Below, piece after piece: positions 49,207-55,814 of a stretch of 64,000 nucleotides of DNA; the first letter of the stretch is position 1; every line of letters begins with the position of its first letter. The stretch is taken from the NCBI RefSeq assembly GCF_002291145.1, contig NZ_NTGE01000109.1, positions 54,728-118,727 on the forward strand, written 5' to 3'. A model generated the notes under the pieces. The model made no database searches and was not told where the DNA came from. It was given only the letters and a program-made list of their open reading frames with translations. The stretch is from Streptomyces sp. SA15 (GTDB taxonomy: Bacteria; Actinomycetota; Actinomycetes; Streptomycetales; Streptomycetaceae). The translations under genes were made by a program, and so were the position numbers.

Positions 49207-50199
49207 ATGAAGTACACGCAGCTCGGACGCACGGGACTCAAGGTCAGCCGACTCGTCCTCGGGACGATGAACTTCGGTCCGCAGACCGACGAATCCGACA
49301 GCCACGCCATCATGGACGCCGCGCTGGACGCGGGCATCAACTTCTTCGACACCGCCAACGTGTACGGCTGGGGCGAGAACAAGGGCCGTACCGAGAGCAT
49401 CATCGGCAACTGGTTCGCCAAGGGCGGCGAGCGGCGCGACAAGGTCGTGCTCGCCACCAAGGTGTACGGCAACATGGCCGGGGACGGCGAGGCCTGGCCC
49501 AACCACGACAAGCTGTCCGCTCTCAACATCCGGCGCGCCGTCGACGCTTCGCTGAAGCGGCTGCAGACCGACTACATCGACCTCTACCAGTTCCATCACG
49601 TCGACCGGAACACTCCCATGGAGGAGATCTGGCAGGCCATCGATGTGCTGGTGCAGCAGGGGAAGATCCTGTACGTCGGCTCCAGCAACTTCCCCGGCTA
49701 CAAGATCGCCCAGGCCAATGAGACAGCCGGGCGGCGCGGCGGGACCATCGGGCTCGTCAGCGAGCAGTGTCTGTACAACCTCGCCGAGCGGCGTGCCGAG
49801 ATGGAGGTCATCCCGGCCGCGCAGGAGTACGGGGCGGGCTTCATCCCCTGGTCGCCGCTGCACGGCGGTCTGCTCGGCGGTGTGATCAAGAAGGAGGTCC
49901 AGGGCGGACGCCGTACCTCCGGACGGGCGGCCGACGCGCTCAACGACCCCGCCGCACGTGCGCAGATCCAGTCGTACGAGGACCTGCTGGAGAAGCACGG
50001 AGTGGAGCCCGGCGAGGCCGCGCTGGCCTGGCTGCTGACCCGGCCCGGCGTGACCGGGCCGATCGTCGGGCCGCGCACCGCCGAGCAGCTCGAGTCCGCG
50101 CTGCGCGCGGTCGAGCTGGAGCTGAGCGCGGAGCTGCTGGCCGGCCTGGACGAGATCTTCCCGGGCCCGGGGCCCTCCCCGGAGGCCTTCGCCTGGTAG
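49207..50199 (+). CDS. aldo-keto reductase
   Basis: A 330-residue TIM-barrel oxidoreductase, start MKYTQLGRTGLKVSRLVLGT. Tetrad: Asp in FFDTANVYGWG, Tyr in the same loop, Lys in VVLATKVYGN, His in LYQFHHVDRN. NADPH site GPIVGPRTAEQLESALRAVE. It belongs to the YajO/Tas-like group and is unrelated in position to the reductase at 39453. The 210-bp gap upstream holds no clear gene; an open plus-strand stretch (VLYALLFGGPEDGVELDRAE) may be a decayed small ORF. Confidence 0.94.
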   Translation: MKYTQLGRTGLKVSRLVLGTMNFGPQTDESDSHAIMDAALDAGINFFDTANVYGWGENKGRTESIIGNWFAKGGERRDKVVLATKVYGNMAGDGEAWPNHDKLSALNIRRAVDASLKRLQTDYIDLYQFHHVDRNTPMEEIWQAIDVLVQQGKILYVGSSNFPGYKIAQANETAGRRGGTIGLVSEQCLYNLAERRAEMEVIPAAQEYGAGFIPWSPLHGGLLGGVIKKEVQGGRRTSGRAADALNDPAARAQIQSYEDLLEKHGVEPGEAALAWLLTRPGVTGPIVGPRTAEQLESALRAVELELSAELLAGLDEIFPGPGPSPEAFAW

Positions 50200-50235
50200 C
50201 GCCCGGCCAGGGCACAGCAAGGCGGGGGCGGTCGG

Positions 50236-50325
50236 TTACCCGCCGACCGCCGCCGCCACCGCGACCACCACGAGCATCAGCACAAGCACACCGGCCATGA
50301 TCCGGTTCCGGGTTTTCGGGTCCAC
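50236..50325 (-). CDS. 29-residue single-span membrane peptide
   Basis: GTG at 50325 opens MDPKTRNRIMAGVLVLMLVV and continues VAVAAAVGG to TAA. The layout of a short charged head followed by one hydrophobic helix is that of small conserved Streptomyces membrane peptides, which gene finders often miss because of length. It starts 11 bp after the end of thpR and is likely co-transcribed with it. Translation signal is weak (GAAGGC directly before GTG). Function unknown. Confidence 0.6.
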   Translation of the reverse strand: MDPKTRNRIMAGVLVLMLVVVAVAAAVGG

Positions 50326-50335
50326 GCCTTCGAGC

Positions 50336-50908
50336 CTAACCGGCCGCCCCGAGGGCCCAGCGGGCGACCGCCTCGTAGCGGGGCTGCTCCCCCGGCACCC
50401 CCGACCTCGGCAGGTTGCTGCGGACCAGGACCAGCTCGTCCACCGTCCACGTACGGCTCGTGAAGGTCTTCAGGGCCTCCAGATACGGCCGTACGGCGAT
50501 GTCCTCCCGGCTGCGGGCCACCGTCAGGTGGGCCTTGTAACGGCGGTGCTCCCCCATCGGTACGCCCGCCTTACGCGCCGCCGACTCCGCCCGGTCCGCC
50601 AGCAGACCCAGGGCCGGCAGGTCGCCCTCCGCGCCCGCCCAGAGCGCGCGGCCGTGCCCGAACTGGCCACCGCCGCGCAGCGCCAGCGGGAACGGCGGCG
50701 TACGGTGCGCCGCACGCCCCAGCCTCGCCGACAGGTCCGGTACGAGGTCGTCGTCGACCTCGCCGTAGAACGCGAGGGTGAAGTGCCAGCCGGGGCGGCC
50801 GGTCCAGCGCAGGTCGTCCGCGCCGGGCAGTTTCCTCAACTGGGCGATCTCGGCGGCGAGTTCGCGGTTCACTTCCTCGGGGGGCAGCACGGCGGCGAAG
50901 AGTCTCAT
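50336..50908 (-). CDS. thpR: RNA 2',3'-cyclic phosphodiesterase (2H family)
   Basis: A 190-residue 2H-superfamily enzyme, start MRLFAAVLPPEEVNRELAAE. Two H-x-T motifs carry the catalytic histidines: WHFTLAFYG (about 42-50) and YKAHLTVARSR (about 124-134), with an Arg-rich closing segment. ThpR (LigT) hydrolyses RNA 2',3'-cyclic phosphates and can join tRNA halves in vitro. Divergent from the GNAT gene across a 61-bp gap with a 24-bp palindrome. Confidence 0.92.
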   Translation of the reverse strand: MRLFAAVLPPEEVNRELAAEIAQLRKLPGADDLRWTGRPGWHFTLAFYGEVDDDLVPDLSARLGRAAHRTPPFPLALRGGGQFGHGRALWAGAEGDLPALGLLADRAESAARKAGVPMGEHRRYKAHLTVARSREDIAVRPYLEALKTFTSRTWTVDELVLVRSNLPRSGVPGEQPRYEAVARWALGAAG

Positions 50909-50936
50909 GGACGTCACCCTTCCAGGGAACGGTCAC

Positions 50937-50960
50937 CTAAGCGGCTCCGGAGCCGCTTAG
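50937..50960. promoter_or_regulatory. 24-bp perfect palindrome between thpR and a GNAT gene
   Basis: CTAAGCGGCTCC (50937-50948) is followed directly by its exact inverse GGAGCCGCTTAG (50949-50960). It ends nine bases before the GNAT start codon, where a ribosome-binding site would be, and 29 bp from the thpR start. It is either an operator for both genes or a leader hairpin that hides the GNAT translation start. Confidence 0.9.
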
Positions 50961-50969
50961 TCTGCCTCC

Positions 50970-51488
50970 ATGGAGATCATCATCAGAGATGGCGGCCCCG
51001 ACGACATCCCCGTGATACTCAGCATGCTCGACAGCTGCGTGGAGTGGCTCGTCGAGCAGGGGCGCCCCGGCCAGTGGGGGACGAAGCCTCTGTCGGAGAG
51101 CCCGAATACCGTGGAGTCGGTCGCCCGGTACATGGACGAGGGCGATGTGTACATCGCCGAGGCCGACGGCGTGCCGGCCGCCACCCTCACCCTCACCGAC
51201 TCGGCCGGCGCCTACCTGTCCCACCTCGCGCCGCCCGGCGAGCCCGAGCGCTACATCCACTGGCTCGCCTCCGACCGCCGCTTCAAGGGCCACGGCCTGG
51301 GCAGCGCCCTGCTCGCGCACGCCGCCGAGGAGACGAGGCGGGCGGGGGTGTCCCTGTTGCGGGTCGACTGCTACGCCGGCGACGACGGCAAGCTGGTGCG
51401 TTACTACGAGAGCCAGGGCTTCACCCGTACCGAGGCCTTCACGGGCAGGGACGGGTGGCCGGGACAGGTGCTGGCCCGGAGGGTGTAG
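50970..51488 (+). CDS. GNAT-family N-acetyltransferase
   Basis: A 172-residue acetyltransferase. N-terminal IIIRDGGPDDIPVILSMLDS, strand 4 IHWLASDRRFKGHGLGSALL with the acetyl-CoA loop R-R-F-K-G-H-G-L-G (about 109-117), then YYESQGFTRTEAFTG. All core GNAT elements are present. ATG at 50970 lies just after the long palindrome and has no clear Shine-Dalgarno outside it. Substrate unknown. Confidence 0.92.
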   Translation: MEIIIRDGGPDDIPVILSMLDSCVEWLVEQGRPGQWGTKPLSESPNTVESVARYMDEGDVYIAEADGVPAATLTLTDSAGAYLSHLAPPGEPERYIHWLASDRRFKGHGLGSALLAHAAEETRRAGVSLLRVDCYAGDDGKLVRYYESQGFTRTEAFTGRDGWPGQVLARRV

Positions 51489-51512
51489 TCCGCCTCCGGG
51501 CCCCTGCCTTTC

Positions 51513-52886
51513 TCACGCCACCGTCGCCAGCTGCTCGTCCCGCTCCTCCCGCTGCTCGCGCGGAACGAAGCGGACGTGCGGATGGCCGCCGTTCCAGCCG
51601 ACCGACAGCCTTAGGTTGCCGACGCGGGCCAGGATCAGGCCGATCACCGCGGCGGCGATGGCGGCTACGGCGCCGCCTGCGGCGAGGCCCACCCGGGCGC
51701 CGTAGGTGTCGGTGATCCAGCCGACGATCGGGGCGCCGACCGGCGAGCCGCCCAGGAAGACCATCATGTACAGGGCCATGACACGGCCGCGCATGGCCGG
51801 CTCGGTGGTCATCTGGATGCTGGTGTTCGTGGTGACGTTGACCGTCATGCCGAAGAGGCCGAGCGGGATCATGAGCAGGGCGAACAGCCACAGCGTCGGC
51901 GTCATGGCCGCCAGGATCTCCAGCGCGCCGAAGGCGATCGCGGCCGCGATCAGCAGCCGTAGCCGGGCGGTGCCGCGCCGCGCGGCGAGCAGGGCGCCGG
52001 CCACGGAGCCGACCGCCATCAGCGTGTTGAACATGCTGTAGGCGCCCGCGCCCGCGTGGAACACGTCGTCCGCGAAGGCCGAGAGGTAGACGGGGAAGTT
52101 GAAGGCGAAGGTGCCGACGAACCCGACCAGGACGATCGGCCAGATCAGCTCGGGCCGGCCGGTGACGTAGCGGACGCCCTCCCGCAACTGCCCCTTCCCG
52201 CGCGGTGCCCGCTCCACGGCGTGCAGGTCACGCGAGCGCATCAGCAGCAGGCCGGTGAGGGGCGCGACGAAGGACAGGCCGTTGAAGAGGAACGCCCAGC
52301 CCGTGCCCACGCCGGTGATCATCAGGCCGGCGACGGCGGGGCCGACCAGGCGGGCGGACTGGAAGTTGGCCGAGTTCAGGCTGACCGCGTTCTGCAGCTG
52401 GCCGGGGCCGACCAGTTCCGAGACGAAGGACTGGCGGGCCGGGTTGTCGACGACGGTCGCGAGGCCTACGGCGAAGGCGGCGACGTAGACGTGCCAGACC
52501 TGGACCTGGCCGGTGAGGGTCAGCACGGCGAGGGCGATCGCGGTGAGGGCCATCGCGGACTGCGTGACGAGCAGCGTGGGGCGCTTGCGCAGGCGGTCGA
52601 CCAGGACACCGCCGTAGAGGCCGAAGAGCAGCATCGGCAGGAACTGCAGAGCCGTCGTTATGCCGACGGCGGCCGAGGAGCCGGTGAGGCTGAGAACGAG
52701 CCAGTCCTGGGCGATGCGCTGCATCCAGGTGCCGATGTTGGAGACGACCTGGCCCATGAAGAACAGGCGGTAGTTCCTGACCTTCAGGGAGCTGAACATC
52801 GACGACTTGCAGGGGGTGTCGGGAGCGGTCTGGGAATCGTGGTGGGTAGGTGCGGGGGCGGAGTCTGCTCCGGATCCCGTACTCAA
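51513..52886 (-). CDS. MFS transporter (MFS_3 type)
   Basis: A 457-residue transporter with 12 predicted helices. Loop 2-3 GLYGGVLVDRLRKRPTLLVT is the major facilitator motif A. Helices are visible from NYRLFFMGQVVSNIGTWMQR through LAAGGAVAAIAAAVIGLIL, and a charged C-terminal tail ends REERDEQLATVA. The WMQRIAQDWLVLSLTGSSAA segment is typical of the MFS_3/EntS-like exporters. TTG start at 52886 with AGGAGG upstream. It begins 25 bp after the MarR gene and is co-transcribed with it, a standard drug-responsive arrangement. Confidence 0.94.
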   Translation of the reverse strand: MSTGSGADSAPAPTHHDSQTAPDTPCKSSMFSSLKVRNYRLFFMGQVVSNIGTWMQRIAQDWLVLSLTGSSAAVGITTALQFLPMLLFGLYGGVLVDRLRKRPTLLVTQSAMALTAIALAVLTLTGQVQVWHVYVAAFAVGLATVVDNPARQSFVSELVGPGQLQNAVSLNSANFQSARLVGPAVAGLMITGVGTGWAFLFNGLSFVAPLTGLLLMRSRDLHAVERAPRGKGQLREGVRYVTGRPELIWPIVLVGFVGTFAFNFPVYLSAFADDVFHAGAGAYSMFNTLMAVGSVAGALLAARRGTARLRLLIAAAIAFGALEILAAMTPTLWLFALLMIPLGLFGMTVNVTTNTSIQMTTEPAMRGRVMALYMMVFLGGSPVGAPIVGWITDTYGARVGLAAGGAVAAIAAAVIGLILARVGNLRLSVGWNGGHPHVRFVPREQREERDEQLATVA

Positions 52887-52910
52887 AAGGGCTCGCCTCC
52901 TCGTCGCTGC

Positions 52911-53348
52911 TTACAGGTGTGCCAGCTTCTCCAGCACCGGGGCGGCGGCGCGCAGCTTCGCCCACTCGTCCTCGTCGAGGCCGTCGACCAGGGTGGCCAG
53001 GAAGGCGTTGCGCTTACGGCGGCTCTCCTCGAGCATCGCCTCGGCCTGCTCGGTCTTCGTGACGACCTTCTGGCGCCGGTCCTCGGGGTGCGGCTCCAGG
53101 CGGACCAGCCCCTTGGCCTCGAGCAGCGCCACGATGCGGGTCATCGAGGGCGGCTGGACGTGCTCCTTGCGGGCGAGCTCGCCCGGGGTGGCCCTGCCGT
53201 AGGTGGACAGGGTGCCGAGCACCGACATCTCGGTGGGGCTCAGCGACTCGTCGACCCGCTGGTGCTTGAGCCGACGGGACAACCGCATCACGGCGGAGCG
53301 AAGGGAGTTCACGGCGGCAGCGTCGTCGCCATGTGTAAGGTCCGGCAT
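52911..53348 (-). CDS. MarR-family regulator
   Basis: A 145-residue winged-helix repressor starting MPDLTHGDDAAAVNSLRSAV. The core SPTEMSVLGTLSTYGRATPG, ELARKEHVQPPSMTRIVALL and the wing EPHPEDRRQKVVTKT are standard. It likely represses its own operon with the MFS gene. The ATG at 53348 is closely preceded by AAAGAG; an A+T-rich promoter stretch GGGTAACTCATTACTCTCGC at 53356-53375 is the probable operator zone. Inducer unknown. Confidence 0.93.
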   Translation of the reverse strand: MPDLTHGDDAAAVNSLRSAVMRLSRRLKHQRVDESLSPTEMSVLGTLSTYGRATPGELARKEHVQPPSMTRIVALLEAKGLVRLEPHPEDRRQKVVTKTEQAEAMLEESRRKRNAFLATLVDGLDEDEWAKLRAAAPVLEKLAHL

Positions 53349-53500
53349 CTCTTTAGGGTAACTCATTACTCTCGCTAAACAAGCTGGCGCGCACAGGGAT
53401 TCCCGTGACACTGACCACGAAAACCTGATCATCACCCATACGAGTGAGACGGTGGCGGAAAGTGAACGCCACCCGGCACACGACCGCGACCCTCGTGTCC

Positions 53501-53683
53501 ATGGGGACCAGCGTGCTGAGCTTGCGGATAGACGGGGAGCTGCTCGAGCGGCTCCGGCACCACGCGGCGAAAAGGGGAATGAGCGTCCAGGACTATGTGG
53601 TCCGCACGCTCGTCCGTGACGACTTCGACGAGCGGTTCCAGGCCGCCGTGGACGAGACGGAGAAGTTCTACGGGGTCACGTGA
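53501..53683 (+). CDS. ribbon-helix-helix (CopG/Arc-like) protein
   Basis: A 60-residue protein: MGTSVLSLRIDGELLERLRH, HAAKRGMSVQDYVVRTLVRD, DFDERFQAAVDETEKFYGVT. A beta strand followed by two helices is the RHH DNA-binding fold seen in antitoxins and small repressors. No toxin gene is adjacent on either side, so a stand-alone regulator is more likely. A start at 53444 would add 19 residues of no family character. The stop codon lies in a palindrome that begins a repeat field. Confidence 0.85.
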   Translation: MGTSVLSLRIDGELLERLRHHAAKRGMSVQDYVVRTLVRDDFDERFQAAVDETEKFYGVT

Positions 53684-53791
53684 CCCACGTTGTACGAGGT
53701 CACGTGTACGAGGTCACGTGACCCTCGGGATCACATGCTCCTCGGGATCACATGCTCCTCGGGATCACACGCTCCTCGGGATCACGTGAGA
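53673..53791. repeat. repeat field between convergent genes
   Basis: In order: palindrome GGGTCACGTGACCC (53673-53686) over the RHH stop; TGTACGAGGTCACG twice (53691-53704, 53705-53718); palindrome GGTCACGTGACC (53712-53723); then four 17-bp units CTCGGGATCACATGCTC (53724-53740, 53741-53757 identical; 53758-53774 one change; 53775-53791 diverged at the end). The last unit contains the permease stop codon. There are no spacers, so it is not a CRISPR. The recurring motif is TCACGTGA/ATCACATG-like. It may act as a terminator field or protein-binding array. Confidence 0.9.
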
Positions 53792-55233
53792 CCGAGCGCC
53801 GGCATCAGGTAGTAGAAGGCGAACACGGCGGACACGACGTACATCGCGGCGGGAATCTCCTTGCCGCGCCCGGCCGCCAGGCGCAGCACCACGAAGGTGA
53901 TGAAGCCCATGCCGATGCCGTTGGTGATCGAGTAGGTGAACGGCATCATCACCATCGTCACGAAGGCCGGGATGGCGATCGTGTGGTCGGCCCAGTCGAT
54001 CTCCTTGACGGACCCGGCCATGATCAGGAAGCCGACGGCGAGCAGAGCCGGGGTGGCCGCCTGGGACGGGACCATCGTGGCGACGGGCGTCAGGAACAGC
54101 GCCACGGCGAACAGCCCGCCGGTGACGACGTTCGCGAAGCCGGTACGCGCGCCCTCGCCGACGCCGGCCGTGGACTCGACGAAGGCGGTGGTGGCGGAGG
54201 AGGAGCCGGCGCCACCGGCGGCGACGGCGAGACCGTCGACGAAGAGGACCTTGTTGATGCCGGGCATCTGGCCCTGCGCGTCGGTCAGCTCGGCCTCGTC
54301 GCTGACACCCATGATCGTGCCCATCGCGTCGAAGAAGCACGACAGCAGCACGGTGAAGACGAAGAGGACGCCGGTCAGAAGGCCGACCTTGTCGAAGCCG
54401 CCGAAGAGGCTGACGTCGCCGATCAGGCCGAAGTCGGGGGTGGCGACGGGGTTGCCGGGCCACTTGGGAGTGGTGAGCCCCCAGGAGGGGATGTCCGCGA
54501 CCGCGTTGATCACGACGGCCAGGACGGTCATCGTGACGATCGAGATGAGGATCGCGCCGGAGACCTTGCGGACGATGAGCGCGAGGGTGAGCAGGGCACC
54601 CAGGACGAAGACGAGGACCGGCCAGCCGCCCAGATGTCCGTCGCCGCCGAGCTGGAGCGGGACGGTGGTCTGGGCGGCATCCGGGATGCGGGAGACGAAG
54701 CCGGAGTCGATGAGGCCGATCAGCATGATGAACAGGCCGATGCCGATGGAGATGGCCTTGCGGAGGTCGTAGGGGACGGCGTTCATGACGCGCTCGCGCA
54801 GACCGGTGGCGACGAGCAGCATGACGACGAACCCGGCGAGGACGACCATGCCCATCGCGTCGGGCCAGGACATCCGGGGCGCGAGCTGGAGGGCGACGAC
54901 CGAGTTCACCCCGAGCCCGGCGGCGAGCGCGATCGGTACGTTGCCGATGACACCCATGAGCAGTGTGGTGAACGCGGCTGTCACGGCCGTCGCCGTCACC
55001 AGCTGTCCGTTGTCGAGCTGGTGCCCGTACATGTCCTTCGCGCTGCCCAGGATGATCGGGTTCAGCACGATGATGTAGGCCATCGCGAAGAAGGTGGCGA
55101 AACCGCCGCGGATTTCACGGGGCAGGGTGCTGCCTCGTTCGGAGATCTTGAAGAAGCGGTCGAGTGCGCCGTATGCGCGCCTGGCTCCCGGCTGTTCAGG
55201 GGCGGGGACCTTGGCGGGGGCCGAGGTGGACAT
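53782..55233 (-). CDS. NCS2/AzgA-type purine permease
   Basis: A 483-residue membrane transporter of the guanine/hypoxanthine/adenine permease (AzgA) branch. Signature stretches: REIRGGFATFFAMAYIIVLN, AAGLGVNSVVALQLA-type helix 3, FFDAMGTIMGVSDEAELTDA, and SSSATTAFVESTAGVGEGAR, which lines the substrate site. About 12-14 helices. Purine uptake by proton symport is the expected role. The upstream 124-bp gap has a TTATACGTTCATAC stretch that may be promoter or operator. No purine riboswitch was recognised. Confidence 0.93.
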   Translation of the reverse strand: MSTSAPAKVPAPEQPGARRAYGALDRFFKISERGSTLPREIRGGFATFFAMAYIIVLNPIILGSAKDMYGHQLDNGQLVTATAVTAAFTTLLMGVIGNVPIALAAGLGVNSVVALQLAPRMSWPDAMGMVVLAGFVVMLLVATGLRERVMNAVPYDLRKAISIGIGLFIMLIGLIDSGFVSRIPDAAQTTVPLQLGGDGHLGGWPVLVFVLGALLTLALIVRKVSGAILISIVTMTVLAVVINAVADIPSWGLTTPKWPGNPVATPDFGLIGDVSLFGGFDKVGLLTGVLFVFTVLLSCFFDAMGTIMGVSDEAELTDAQGQMPGINKVLFVDGLAVAAGGAGSSSATTAFVESTAGVGEGARTGFANVVTGGLFAVALFLTPVATMVPSQAATPALLAVGFLIMAGSVKEIDWADHTIAIPAFVTMVMMPFTYSITNGIGMGFITFVVLRLAAGRGKEIPAAMYVVSAVFAFYYLMPALGLT

Positions 55234-55357
55234 GCTTTTGGCGGTTCCGGTTCCTACGAAGAGAAGCGATCAGACACAAACCGTTTCAGTATGAACGTAT
55301 AACGTCGAGATCGGCCATCTCCGCGCGTAGACCTGATCGCCTCGTAAGCTGTGCCCC

Positions 55358-55633
55358 ATGGCCAAATGGACCCCGAAGCACGAGGCGCCCGAGCCCCTGG
55401 AGGGGCCGGTCGTCGCCACCGTCACCGGCGGCACGATCATCTGGTTCGTCCTCTTCCTGGTCCAGCTCCCCTTCTACGGCTGGTTCGACGACCACGGCCA
55501 CACCTGGTGGCTGTGGACCTGCCTGGCCGGGGGCGGCCTGGGCCTGATCGGCATCTGGTACGTCCGCAAGCGCGACGCGGCGATCAAGAGGGCGGCGGCC
55601 ACGGAGGACGCGCCGACTGCCGCTGCCGAGTGA
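55358..55633 (+). CDS. DUF2530 membrane protein
   Basis: A 91-residue protein with two hydrophobic helices: VVATVTGGTIIWFVLFLVQL (about 18-38) and WWLWTCLAGGGLGLIGIWYV (about 50-69), joined by PFYGWFDDHGHT. This is the DUF2530 pattern, found only in actinobacteria next to purine permease genes, as here in divergent orientation. Function unknown. Confidence 0.9.
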   Translation: MAKWTPKHEAPEPLEGPVVATVTGGTIIWFVLFLVQLPFYGWFDDHGHTWWLWTCLAGGGLGLIGIWYVRKRDAAIKRAAATEDAPTAAAE

Positions 55634-55814
55634 CCGGGCGGGCCGTACCGCCGTAACCGCCGCAACCGGAGTAACCGCAGTAGTGGCCGCAACGGCCCAT
55701 AACCCGCCCCGAGTAGTACCACGGCATCAATTGCCGCCGTGCCCCTCATCCCCAAGTCGGATCTTCCGCCCACTCGGCGGGTGAACCCCCAAATCCGCAC
55801 GTACCGTCTGGTGC

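Noticed and set aside
53501..53683. Toxin-antitoxin pair for the RHH protein
   Set aside because: No partner gene of toxin size lies upstream or downstream; the neighbours are a MarR gene and a purine permease gene.
53691..53791. Possible CRISPR array
   Set aside because: Units are 14 or 17 bp, directly adjacent without spacers, and no cas genes are near.
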